Positions 11,106-22,293 of a DNA stretch of 64,000 nt are shown piece after piece. The notes under the pieces were generated by a model. It did no database searches. It saw only the letters and a list, made by a program, of their open reading frames with translations, and was not told where the DNA came from. The stretch is from Leptodontidium sp. MPI-SDFR-AT-0119 (taxonomy: Eukaryota > Ascomycota > Leotiomycetes > Helotiales > Leptodontidiaceae). The DNA lies in assembly GCA_020726505.1 (NCBI GenBank), contig JAHLEZ010000019.1, positions 248,001 through 312,000 of the forward strand, read 5' to 3'. The position numbers were made by a program, and so were the translations under genes. Within the stretch, counting starts at the first letter, position 1, and every line of letters begins with the position of its first letter.

Positions 11106-13164
11106 ATGTCAAATCAATCCCACCTCCAAGATGGTCCAGCCCTTGGATCAGAATTGACAGCATCAAGTCGCGCCCCCGCGCTCCCCTCCAATTCGAACTA
11201 CGCAACTGAAGGTCCAATCAGAAACAAGATCGAATACAACTACAAATACCCTACTCTTCAGCCTGACGGCACCGTTATCATTGAAGCCAACTTCATGGAC
11301 AGAAACAAGGAAAACAAACGAGTCATGATAGCGAAGAATTGCGAGGTTCCACTTGAGCTAAAGCTTCGCGGCCGCTTGCCAGATAAAATGGACAAAAAGA
11401 TACAATACCGACGCTGCAGATCAAGAGAGCCATTCTTTGTACAACAAGGAAATAACAAGAACTACAACGGCGAGTTTATCGGCGAAGAGGCCATCCATGC
11501 GATGCCAGATGTAGAGCGGTCTTTCAATCATCTCAGGGAGATTATTTTCAGACGCAGCGAAGGCGAGTTCACCAACCAGAGTCACTTTGAGATGATTCTT
11601 GCTGGTACTCATGGAAAATTTGGTCCTGATGGCAGAAGGGACTATCGCTTAGGCTTCACCCAGGACCAAAACGGGCAAGTGATTCAAGGCTGCCCTATCA
11701 ACAGTCATATGATCAAAAATGTGGACTTGATTGAAGAGTTCCATAGAGAGACGGCATTCATTGCGACCAAAGTTTTGGAGTCGTCAGGCTGTCCACGAGA
11801 CGTCTTGGATTTGGTCCGTAGACAGTACGATGTTAACGCGCCTTGTACCTATGGTAGCGAAGATAACAAGTACTTCAGTAAGTGAACAATACCAGCCTCT
11901 GTTCTATTGAAAGTTCTTTGTACTAATACTTAAATTAGTGGCCAATCAACTGAACCTCTCCCCGATTGCAGGTAACGGTGTCGATCTACAAATCACAATT
12001 GGAGAAGTTGGAGGACATCATGGTGACTTTAACGACGACCCAACATCGTGGACAGTGCTTCTAAATCTCTCCAACCTTCCAAAAGGATGCGATCCCGGCC
12101 GAATTCTCCTTACAGGTCTGCGCGTCTATGCAGACATGGGACCCAATACCGCCTTGATATTCAAAGGCGTCCACACACATCTGCCTCTTCCACCAGGTCC
12201 AATGGGGGAATCTACCTTACCTCCATACGTTACGAAGTATGTCCCTGAGCTGGATACCTCCAAGTACATCTATGGTCGAGGAATGAATGTGAATTACCCC
12301 AAGAAACTCGGCATGGAACAATCTGGGTTAAGGCTTAGAACAATAACCCCTGATTTCTTGATTGACAAAGATGGCCTGGCTTCCACCTTCTCAGATTTTT
12401 TGCCGAAGACATCTGCTGTTTGGGGAACACCTAGAAATGCATGGGAGTCAAAAACAAGAGCTAGCGCAATGAATCTGACCCGCCTCAGCCGTCTCCAACC
12501 ACAGTCTCTGCCACCATCTGCCGAGACCGCCAAAGCTATCGCCTTGTTACATAGATGGCAAGAGGGAGGAATAATTTACGGAACAAGACTGGAACAGATC
12601 CAGGCAGTCATCGATGCCGACCTAGACACTCAAAGCAACAAAGAACATCAGGAAAAGTGGGCAGAATATGCAAACAGCTGTGAAAAACAGATCTCGCAGA
12701 TGTTCTTTCCAACAGATGGGAGATCTGGAAGAGGGAGAAAAGGTGGACCCACGAACTGGGTCACTGAGCTGGGTTCCTCACTCAGTGCCATGTCGTTTAC
12801 TGCAGAGCCGCCAGCGAAGAAGGGTCATAAGAAAAATGATGTTCCAGACCCCGACTTTATATGGCATCCTTATAAATGCCCTCATTGCGATAAGAGATAT
12901 GTCCGCATCAATGCCTGCCAGAATCACTGTAAAGTTCATCACAAGGGCTTTGAGTGGCGAGTACCTGCCAGAACCACGGATCCAAATCCAAAAAAGCGAA
13001 AGCCCAAGGCGAATACTGGAGGACCAAAGGCCGTGGAGGAGATAGGTCATAATGATAGCGGAAGTTCTAAGAGAAAGTTCGAGGAGATCACCGAGGGAGA
13101 TGAGGATGGTCATGAGGAAGTTGAGGCTGGAATGTTTGGCGAGTCTGATGAGAATGTTGACTAG
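11106..13164 (+). CDS. C2H2 zinc-finger protein with possible double-stranded beta-helix core
   Basis: Exons 11106-11877 and 11939-13164 join across a 61-nt intron (GTAAGT donor, TACTAAT branch, AAATTAG acceptor) to encode 665 aa. The ATG at 11106 is chosen because its GCGACCATG context is shared with the decayed neighbour; an in-frame ATG at 10809 would add 99 residues of leader-like sequence. A classical C2H2 finger has C571, C574, H587 and H591. It is followed by a basic PKKRKPK nuclear-localisation-like stretch and an acidic tail, so a nuclear, nucleic-acid-binding role is likely. Residues ~274-340 contain an H285-x-D287 pair and, ~50 residues on, a G-x-R...F-K-G-V-H336-T-H338 strand. This is the spacing seen in Fe(II)/2-oxoglutarate oxygenase folds, but no substrate-anchoring Arg follows closely. 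Dioxygenase identity is inference only. The function is not recognised. Confidence 0.75.
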
Positions 13165-14453
13165 GAATCTGGAAGCTGAAAGAAGAATGTTAGAAATCTT
13201 GAGGCCAGATATGGGTCTAGTCACGATATTCACAAGAATTGAAGAAATGAGAAAGTTGGGGCTACGTAAAATAAGTTCCTTTTCTCTCTCTTCGAGAACT
13301 AGAGACTGGCAGGTCATGAGGAGTCAAAGGATGTCAAACAACATGACGTAAGCAAAGTTCATTGAGAAATATAGAAACAAAAGGAGATAAGCTGCAATTG
13401 AACTGTGAAATATTTTTTGACGACCGCCTCGCCAGGGCGCAAGCTGTATACTTGAATGAATCATTTTCATGATTGGTGCTTTCGCTTTAGTCCTTGATGC
13501 CCCCCACATCTATCCATCTCTGACAGTTCACCATCACCAACCTTCCAGGATCATATCATTTAATTGTGAACCAGATCTTGTAGACTAAATTTGAACTCAA
13601 ATTTAACAGACAGCCCAACCAACTCTGATCAATTGCAAAGCAAATTTATCTGGCTTAAGATTCACTGCAGCAGCCAGCCTGACAAGAACAAGCCCACCTG
13701 TGAAATGAATCGCTGAGCAAATGTCTTCCAAACAGTGTCAACTTCTAGAGAATTTTCCAAGTAAACAATACGCAACGAAACTATATGTTAACTAATTCCG
13801 AACGCACAGTGAGTATTTACCGCGGCAGAAAATGAGAAGTGTTTCTAAACGTCGGAAAGGACGTGAAGATTCACACAAACGAACGAGGAAAAGAATCCCA
13901 ATACTACGCATATCCCCTGTCTCTGACTCCTCAAGTACATCGACCATTACATCACAGCCCTGTTCCAAAACAAATTCAATTCAACTCGATAAAAGGATAT
14001 AACAATCCTGCAAAACTAGATTTGCAGGACATGTGTTGGCTCAGGATGGCCAGGCGAGAGAAATTACCGACTCAAGGCATATCCCGTGCTTTGTGGCCAA
14101 ACAAACATCACATTAGAGTTTCAAAACATGCTCTGTTCAACTAAATAAAAGGACACAACAGTTCCGCAAGTCAAGAGTTGCATGAAATGTATTGGCTTAT
14201 AGAAGACGCGAAATCCTTGTGTTGTCTTGGCAACATTCGGGATACTGGCGTTTGCACTCCCGAAGATAGGCACAGATTAACCATGCATTTTTCATTCGTT
14301 CTTATAAATCCCACAACAAACATGCATACCGTACATAGGTACATAAGTGGCCAAGCTCTGATTTTCTCTCCCGAATTCAGATATTCAAAAATTAAATCCT
14401 CAATCATCCTCTATTTTCGCATCTTATCTCAGATTTCTCAGAATTACCCAAAA
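13165..14453. other. Intergenic, no gene recognised
   Basis: 1.3 kb between the C2H2 gene and the SDR gene on the same strand. It contains only short ORFs and the SDR promoter. Two similar words (AACTCGATAAAAGGATATAACAAT near 13983 and CTAAATAAAAGGACACAACAGT near 14142) suggest a weak local direct repeat. Confidence 0.4.
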
Positions 14454-15394
14454 ATGACGACTCAGAAATACAATAAGTTGGCGGGAAAGCATGTCCTCAT
14501 CATTGGAGGAACGTCAGGTAAGTGTTGACTTGACCATATCATAGGTTGAAAATATGCATTCGAAAAAATCCATTTGAATGAGTAGAGTAGAGAAGAGCAA
14601 ACTCATTGACGCACTACCAGGAATCGGCTACGCAGTCGCAGAAGCCTCAATCGAATCCGGCGCCTTAGTAACCATCTCCTCATCCAGCAGCACCCGCGTA
14701 ACATTCAGCATCGCATCCCTCAAAATATCCTACCCGTCAGCCACAGTCTCCGGGTATGCCTGTGACCTCTCAACTCCAAGTCTCGAGACCGACATCGAGG
14801 CGCTATTCGAGAAGACCGGCAAGGTAGACCACATCGTGTACACAGCCGGGGACAAGCTCGCCCAGATGCCAATCGACGAGATAACTCTCGAGAAGATCGT
14901 GAAGGCGGGACAGATCCGCTTCTTTGCTCCATTACTTGTCGCGAAGGTTGGGAAGAAGTGGCTTACTCCTGGCCCGGCGTCATCGATTGTTTTGACTACC
15001 GGCACGGTGGCTGAACGTCCGGTTCCGAACTGGTCGGTCGTGGCTTCGTATGCGGCTGGTTTGCATGGTATGACGAGGAATTTGGCTCTGGATTTGAAAC
15101 CGATTAGGGTTAATTTGGTGAGTCCTGGTGCGATCGATACGGAGTTGTGGAGAGATTTCAGTGAGGAGCAGAAGCAGGGAATGTTTAAGAATATTGGGAA
15201 GAAGGTGCTCACTGGCCATGTGGGGAGACGTAAGTTTTGCGTAGCCTTTTGTTTGTTAGTAGGAGTTGTGTTACTCGTGCTGATATGTTTTATGTGTAGC
15301 TGAGGAGATTGCGGAGGCGTACTTGTGGTTGATGAAGGATAGCAATGTGACGGGGTTTGTTGCTTCGAGTGATGCTGGGTCGACGCTTGTTTGA
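14454..15394 (+). CDS. Short-chain dehydrogenase/reductase (SDR)
   Basis: Three exons, 14454-14517, 14621-15229 and 15300-15394, join in phase to 255 aa, the usual length of a classical SDR. The introns are 103 nt (GTAAGT/ACCAG) and 70 nt (GTAAGT/GTGTAG). The first intron splits the cofactor-binding motif: exon 1 ends in LIIGGTSG and exon 2 starts with IGYAVA, giving the TGxxxGIG-type NAD(P) loop. Other SDR landmarks are CDLS (adenine pocket), a degenerate NNAG motif read as YTAGD, a serine-rich SIVLTTG strand, and the post-catalytic IRVNLVSPGAIDTEL. The active-site motif is unusual: Tyr is present in SYAAGLHG but the Lys of YxxxK is replaced by Leu. That makes ordinary SDR chemistry uncertain, or places the protein in an atypical SDR subfamily. 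It probably acts in the cytosol. Confidence 0.88.
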
Positions 15395-15447
15395 AGAAGG
15401 TACTGCGTAACGGCCACTATAAATTGATCTGTAATGGGCCGTAGATT

Positions 15448-16727
15448 TTATTCGAGCTGCAAATCTTTAAGCGGACTTTCTATTGAAAGGTCCGGAGACG
15501 AAGTTTTCCATCCAGCCCCTTCACAAACCCGGCCATCATTGATCCATTTGACTTGTGGCAGAAGTTGACTCGTAACCCACCTAGCGGTGGTAGTGTGCAA
15601 GCTTCCATCTCCAAAAGGCTCATCCATACGATCGATACGTTCCCTATCCGAATCGAGAGCTACTGGTGTTCGTGCGATGCTAGATCTGCCCTCTACCAGA
15701 GCTTGAAAAACAATCAACTGATCTTGGAGATATTCATCGACCACGCCTCCTTTTCTCAGCTCGGCATCGAGCTCATCCACAACCCTCTGAGCTATCTCAG
15801 TAACAATCTTGCTGTAGTCTGGGTTTCTCGTGCTTCCACTGTACAGCCAATCTCGACCGAAACGTAGACCCGTCGTTGTATGCGCAACAAGCAGAGTGTA
15901 CATCCTCGCTCTGTGCCTGCTGTCCCCCACAAGAAGGAAGTTGATTTCAATGCCAGGGAAAACAACACCAAGCTCAAAATTCAATGCTTCTTTCAGAGGC
16001 TGTTGTACCTGGCCTGGAACGAGAATGGACACATCGATTCGGGTGATATCACCTCTATCTCTTGGCCAGTTAGGTTCCTTGAGTGAATGTCCAAGTGGCA
16101 TGGGAGTGATGGTGAACTTCGCTGAGCCGATTTCTGGGGTTCCATGAGACCATCCCCGATGCTCTAGCTTCCGCTCTACCTTGATGCCGAATCTTTCTAA
16201 TGCCGGCAACAGGACTTGATCTAGATACTCAAACGACAAGGAGAAGCTGACGTTGCTTCCACCCTGAATAGTCAGGGTTATAGGGGATCCAGGTTCGTCT
16301 CCAGCGAAGAGGAAGAAAGGTAGGGTAGCCTGGAAGACCAAGAGGATACTCGCTGCTGATTCCGCTTTGACTCTGATATTCCGATTTTTGATAGCCTCTG
16401 GAGATATATTCGCCCTGAACTCAATAGTCTTGCTACCCACAGAGCAGCCTGTCACGTCGGCTTGTGTAGCATCAGCTAGACATTGGATGCAGGAAACATG
16501 CTGAGCCTTCAAGCCTAGAGGACCGGTCAACTCGGAACTCGGTAGCGATCTAAGCCTCAAGATAATCACTCACCACCACCACGCACTTTTCCCGCCCGGT
16601 TCCCACGAACATTGTTAATTCTGATCGGTGTCCCAGTCAAAGCCGCCAGAGCGACCGCTACTCTGACCAGCTGACCACCTCCTTCACCTGTCCTTCCATC
16701 CAACGTCACGACCTTCTGTTTCGCCAT
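15448..16727 (-). CDS. RNA 3'-terminal phosphate cyclase
   Basis: Two exons, 16727-16574 and 16514-15448, join across a 59-nt intron (GTGAGT donor, CTCTAG acceptor) to 406 aa. The enzyme uses ATP to convert an RNA 3'-phosphate into a 2',3'-cyclic phosphate through an enzyme-AMP intermediate. The N-terminus shows the family's DGRTGEGGGQLVRVAVALA signature, then a spliced RGGGLKAQHVSC motif. LLPALERFGIKVE and the EYLQDQLIVFQALV motif follow, and SLHTTTA contains H358 at the position of the AMP-accepting histidine of RtcA-type enzymes. Retention of that His argues for a catalytic cyclase rather than the ribosome-biogenesis paralogue Rcl1. The length is a little above the usual 340-370 aa. It shares a ~750-bp divergent promoter region with the BTB/F-box-like gene to the right and is convergent with the SDR gene, whose stop is only 53 bp away. 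Confidence 0.88.
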
Positions 16728-17482
16728 ATAGATTGCCACTCTTGGAGATATTAGGGAGGGAAAAGGTACAATTCTTGTTGCCTATCCTGTCTGATTTAGA
16801 GTTGCCTTGCTGCGGCTCGTCAGCCTTGCGAGTTGCAGATGATCTGCAAGCCAATGACCAACGAACCGGGTATTGGAGTCGTGAATATAGGAATGTGGAT
16901 CTGGAATAGATTGAAATGGAGCCGTTGATGTTCGTACTTGAAGAGTCTAAAGAGTTAAAGAATGTTTGCCCCAAGCAGAAGTCTTTATACCTAGGCAGTA
17001 AATAATGCGGCGTGAGTCACTTGGGTGAGACGATGGAGATCGATTTGAAGGCTGAGTCAAGCTAAAGAGACTTCAAATGAATGGGGCTGTCCAGTGTCAG
17101 ACTTGTCTGTGATTGAGAGGCTGAACAAACAAAAATTGCAAATTTCCACAACTTTAAAAAGATAGCACAAGCCGGTTGTGTTGTCTGCGGTTTGTTTGCT
17201 TGTTTTGTTTATTTGTCAAAGCCAAGATCACGGGAGAACTCAGCCCCCCGGATTTGCCAAGAACTGGAGGAGGGCGGGGTGAAGCGGGTGAGATTCAAGC
17301 ACCACCATGTCGGGTGTCAAAGTTGGTCGGCGCCCAGCAGCCTCACTGCCCTTCTCTTCACTTCACATGCGATGCTGATAAACAACATTAAATCGCCATA
17401 ATGCGGATTTTCGACTCTTGTACCTATCCCAAGATCCTGGTCGACGACGACAAGACGATATCCTAAGGCAATCGACGGCAAG
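16728..17482. promoter_or_regulatory. Divergent promoter region between cyclase and BTB-like genes
   Basis: 755 bp between the start codons of two genes transcribed away from each other. It holds no supported ORF. No specific operator was identified. A long CT/AG-rich segment near 17240-17300 is the only compositional feature. Confidence 0.4.
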
Positions 17483-20246
17483 ATGTTGCGACAGCCCTCT
17501 CATTCGAGCTCCATATCAAACTCCGCCAGCCCAAAGGGACGCTTGAGTTTCTTCAAGAAGAGGTCTTCGGCTAGCAGTACAATATCGAGGGAAGATCATG
17601 GATCGTCTGACAAGATTTTCGATGTATGTGGGAATCTGCAGCAAACATGGTGCCAAGCTAATGAAGATTGAAGCTGCAACACTCCGACAAGATCCCCAAC
17701 TCTCCCATATTCCCAGACCTCGAATTGGCCCGATCGAGTAATGTCAATGGCATACCTTCTCCCGACAGTTTCCTCGCTGCAGCCCATGATCCCGAATACC
17801 TACATCTCCGCGAGAATATACGGCGCATAAGGAAAGCTCCGTCAGGACCGGATCCTAAGAAAGTGGATGCGGCATGGGAGGTGTACAAGAAATTGAGGGA
17901 GGTCTCTTTGCATATTTGCAGGAGTCTTTTGCAGAAGTCCCGTAAGAATATCCAAGATGCCCAGCACAGGAGAGGTGCTGCCCGAAGGACCACGACGCTG
18001 ATAAACGTTATATAGAAACCCAAGGCCGACACGCTTCACTTGAGACCAATATCAGCCCCTTGGATACTCGATCATCTTTCAGTGGCTCTCTCACCGAAAC
18101 AACTATCCACTACCAAGTAAACGACCAATGGCTTGCCGCAATCACAGAATACAAGTCCGCTCAAGAGGCGATGTTGGAGAACCTCCGAACATCCTTGGTA
18201 ACTACATATAAAGCATACGAAGTAGGGGCGTCGGAAAGGCAATTGCAAGCATTTTTGAGTGACAAAGTCCTTCGAAAGAATTTAATTGACAAATGGAGGG
18301 ACGAAAGCATCCACCGGATGAAGTCGGAAAAGCACCTTTTCTGGGAACATTACCGGATCCGATCTTTGAATTTCGACAGGTTGAAGCTTGATCTGAAGGC
18401 CATTGAGAAACTACTCGGCGAAGCGGAGGACGGCCGAGCACCCAATATGGCCATACGGGAATATGTGATTGCGAAGGACGGAGACACAATTCTGGAATTT
18501 GCGAATGCGGCTTCCGAAATCCATCCGATCTTGAGATTTCGGGTATCGTCCCATCTTTTGGCTGCAGCTTCGCCCTTGTTCTCCCAATTCCTCTCGCCTC
18601 AAAAACCTGGAAGCGGACAACCGCTCGACATGATCAGTCAGCTTCCGCCGGCTCCGTCTCGACATATTTGCAAGGATGGCATGGAAGTCAAAGTCTACCA
18701 AATGCCACAAATAGAGTCGAACAACGACGAAGCTCTCACGTTACTTTTCCATGCTGCCCATATGCACAATCCCCAAATCCCTAGGCAGATCGAGTTCCAG
18801 GTCTTTGTGAGCATCGCAGAAGTGTGTCTCCGGTATCGATGTACCTCACCACTCGAGTTGCAAGTTGAATATCAATGGCTGCCTCAATGGATCCACATGA
18901 TTGGAGATGACAACGTGGATGGATTCTTGATTATTGCCTACGCTTTTGGATTGAGGAGGATATTCACCAGAATGTCAAAATCTGCCATCTTGAATGCCAC
19001 CAGCGACGAGGACATTCAGAGCAAATCTCTATGGCCACAGGCAGTAAGGGACAAGATCAAAGCTACTAGGGCAGCTAAACTGGCCCAAATACAAGATTGC
19101 TGTACAACTGCAATTGGAGAATACTTCCGCACCCCATCTGAACCAGCTGATCGTCTTTCAACTGTTGGATCGTTACACTTGACTTCTCAGCCTCGCTGTC
19201 CAAGGAATTCTCACATGTGCGATGCGACTAACCTTGGATGGCTGATGCTCGTGTACAATGAGCTTCGAATTCTGCCCAGCATTTTAAAAGATGTGGGCTC
19301 TCGGAACTTGCCCGAATCACCCCAGCGCAGCGTTAGAGAGTTGGTCGATTGTCTACGACTGATGCCCAGTGCTCCTCAAGTCCACAGTGGTGTTTGTGAT
19401 TACGCTGCGGCGTTCAGAAGTGATATCAACGATATTTACAACAGCGTCCGAGGACTAACGCTACATGATGTGAGCGGCAGGAACGGTTGGGCGTTGTCCA
19501 AGAACGCCGGTGCATCAGAGGCCCGCTCGGACGACCCTTCTAGAGATGCAGTCGAGTTGGAAGCACCAATCGAATACACAAGAGATACGAAAAGAGAAAC
19601 AGCCATGTTCAACGAAGATGTCAGCCTGCGCATCCTCTCACATCTTGAAAATATGGAAGATCTCAACTCTGCCGCGATGATTGACAAGACTTTCTACCTC
19701 GCGTACAAACGAAATGAAGCGACGCTATTGAAGAACGTTTTCAAAGCCGAGAGAAGAAGGACATTGTCGCAGGTTAATCCGGATATCGCTGGTGTTCGCA
19801 AAGGTCTTCGACCAAATCCCCAGAAGCCAAGTCCACTGAACATCTCTATTCCCAACTCTAACGAGGAACCAAAATCCCTCGCAGCGGACCGATTACGTTT
19901 TCCACCAGCAGCTACAGCAGGTAGCGATACAGATTCCAATGATCTCTACGACGCATCCCCAGCTTTCTCGCCAATTGATGATGAAGATGACGACGACGAA
20001 GTGGAAGAAGTCGACGAACTCCCCATGTCCGAAGAAGAAGCACACCGAATCCTGTGGCCTGACTCAATCTCAGCTCAAGTCTCGTCATCAATTGTACCAG
20101 TCAATGATCGAGTGTCTGAGAATAATGAGAAGTTCCTCCTTGGTGACGTGGTGCATGTCGAGGATAAAGTCAGGATGGTAGAGGACGACAAGCATTTACG
20201 TGATGAGAAGGATATGGCTTTGGGGTTGGGGAGTTATAAAAAATGA
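17483..20246 (+). CDS. BTB/POZ-like and F-box-like domain protein
   Basis: Exons 17483-17623, 17674-17941 and 18016-20246 join in phase to 879 aa. The introns are 50 nt (GTATGT, GCTAAT branch, GAAG acceptor) and 74 nt (GTAAGA, CTGAT branch, ATATAG acceptor). The N-terminus is Ser-rich and basic (GRLSFFKKRSS). Residues ~150-290 are charged helices. From ~290 a BTB-like segment is visible: DGDTILEFA, RFRVSSHLLAAASPLFSQF, then a BACK-like helical stretch with 'AAHMHNPQIPRQ' and EVCLRYRC. Near 665-705 FNEDVSLRILSHLENMEDL resembles an F-box. An acidic run (DDEDDDDEVEEVDE) follows near residue 800. BTB and F-box modules both recruit cullin ubiquitin ligases, so an adaptor role is a reasonable inference, but both matches are weak by eye. 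It is likely cytosolic or nuclear. Confidence 0.75.
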
Positions 20247-20813
20247 TTTGGTTCGTAGTTTATCAAGCGGATCGAATTGCACGGATGGCATATAGCATGC
20301 ATTATGAGGAGTTTTGGATTTGGGTATACCTTGGAATAAAATTGGGGAACCTGGGGAGCGGGAGCAAAGGCAGGTTGGATCATGTCGGCGCTCTATACCC
20401 ATGCGCATGTTTTAGGATTTTAGAATACAAAATATACGTTGATTACACGCTCATTCGCTTATCCTGATGTGACCGAAACTTGAGAATATGTTTCACCCTG
20501 ACTTTTGAAATCCATCTACTCTCATTGTTGGATCGGAAATCATACGAGGCTTCATCTTTGGTTCGATCAGCGACTTGACAACAAGGTGTACTTCTGTCAT
20601 CTGATGTTGAAATTTCAGAATAGTTTATGAAGCATCGTGCAAAGTTCGGTCGCTAATAACATATCTCCGTGGCATTTTACAGTACCTCCAAATTTTCTGC
20701 ATAGCTCAACTTCCTTTCTCGCTCAGTAATACATTCCTTAAACTTCCGCATCCATGTGCCCGCCTTCCGATCCGCCCAAACTCCATCAGAACACCTCCCA
20801 CACCTCACACACC
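20247..20813. other. Intergenic between convergent genes, nothing recognised
   Basis: 3' flanks of the BTB-like gene (plus strand) and of the DUF1989 gene (minus strand). No supported ORF or RNA. Confidence 0.5.
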
Positions 20814-21700
20814 TCACAAAATCTGAAAGTGAGCATCAACAGGCTTGCCACAGTTGATACTCAGAATATCCTACAATATCACCATCAGTAGAGTACAATT
20901 TCTAAATTCCATCATCGTCCTTCCATTCATCCCCCTAGGAAGGAGAGAGAGAAGCAAAGAGACGTGAGGAAGAGATGACATACCTGAGGACAAGCACTAA
21001 AAGCAATAACCAAGTCCATCTCAGCCTTCAAGCAGATATACTGCCCTTTCTTACTAGTTGGCGGTTCAAACGAGATAGTGAGGAGGTCATCATGGACGGG
21101 GATATTCATGAAGAGGTTGAATGGGGAGGGTGTGAACTGCGGCGCTTTGAGACCTAGATTCATCATTAACCTCGTTGCAAAACCAAGAAATCTTCTACCC
21201 TAAACACCGAAAATCTTCCAAGATCTACATTACTTTACTGTCACGCTGAAATCTTCACATAACTGACAACTGAAAATATTTCAAATCGAGGGAAAATCCG
21301 ATTACCTACCAATCCCACTCAACCCCTCCACCAAATTATCAGCACAATTCCTATGCTCGCTCCCGCCCCCGAGCTCCTCATAGCGCTGCCTATCACACGC
21401 CGCAATCATCGTATCATGAATTCCCGGCGTAGTATCCTCAACGACAGTCAGCATCTTGACGCGCTCGTTGTTGTACAAGCCATCCCCCACTTTTGGGATG
21501 ATCTTGTTGAGCGAGGCACGAGTGTGTTGCATGGACATCTGGGAGATGATGGTAGAATCTGGGGTGGGTGGGAAGGAGGAGAGTGTAAATGCCCAGGTGT
21601 CGACTACTTGTGTTCCTTCGGTATTGATTATCTTGATGGTTTGGCCGGCAAGGAGGGGGGTGGCGATGCCGTGGCGCGCGGGGATGGTTGTTGGTGCCAT
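20814..21700 (-). CDS. DUF1989 (urea carboxylase-associated type) protein
   Basis: Three exons, 21700-21310, 21153-20984 and 20870-20814, join in phase (391+170+57 nt) to 205 aa, typical of the family. The introns are 156 nt (GTAGGT/TCTAG) and 113 nt (GTATGT/TTGTAG). Recognisable parts are the N-terminal IPARHG and GQTIKIINTEGTQVVDTWAF beta region; LMPV-less but clear FNLFMNIPV and 'KGQYICLKAEMDLVIAFSACPQ' (exon 2); and DILSINCGKPVDAHFQIL at the end (exon 3). The conserved Cys, Asp and Cys residues of the C-terminal half are consistent with a metal-binding cupin-like fold. In bacteria the family lies beside urea carboxylase and guanidine/carboxyguanidine degradation genes; no such neighbour is seen here, so the role is open. 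The third exon is only 19 codons, easily missed in automatic annotation. Confidence 0.82.
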
Positions 21701-22293
21701 TTTGAGAGGGTTGGGGTGTATGAGATTGTTGGTTGGATTGAGAATTGAAATACGGTGAGGTTTAGGAATCTTTGATGAGACTTGAGTTCATGTATGGGAC
21801 GCTAGACAACTAAGGAGTGATGCGTCAGAGTGTTGACAAAAGGGAGACGATGTTATGCTCGGCTGGACTGATAAGGGGCGATAAGCGAAAGGGGGGAGGA
21901 GGCCGGCAATTCTCAAGAGTGGAGGCGGGGAATACATGGTAGACACGAACGGGTAACAAGAGTTCAGGTGGAAATGTTTGGTAGTCGAAAAACTTGTAAG
22001 ATTGTCTTTTCCGTACCCTCATGTATGATGAGCCTCGACAAACCACGAACGCCTAAGGATATACAGAATTGCAAGTCTCAAAGTCGTAATGATACCCAGA
22101 AAACGAGAACAAGACCATCCAGCTAAACAGCGGCCACAACAATTCCACCTAGTTGTAGACACCCTACCACTATACCAACAGCTCTTTGACCAGAACATCA
22201 TCGTCCAATACTCAACCTAGAGCTGCCTTGCGGTGATCTAGGGTTTTGCGCTCATTGTTGAGGTTGAGGCGTCACTCTGTCCTCAGACCCAAG
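21701..22293. other. Intergenic, nothing recognised
   Basis: Upstream flank of the DUF1989 gene and 3' flank of the Cys-rich membrane protein gene. Only short ORFs without signatures. Confidence 0.5.

Noticed and set aside
12778..13317. 179-aa minus-strand ORF inside the C2H2 gene
   Set aside because: It is antisense to the zinc finger and acidic tail; its Leu/Ile/Ser bias is that of a shadow frame.
15448..16514. Loss of the catalytic His in the RNA cyclase (Tyr in the EYLQDQ motif)
   Set aside because: On recounting, the AMP-accepting His corresponds to the later SLHTTTA motif, where H358 is present.
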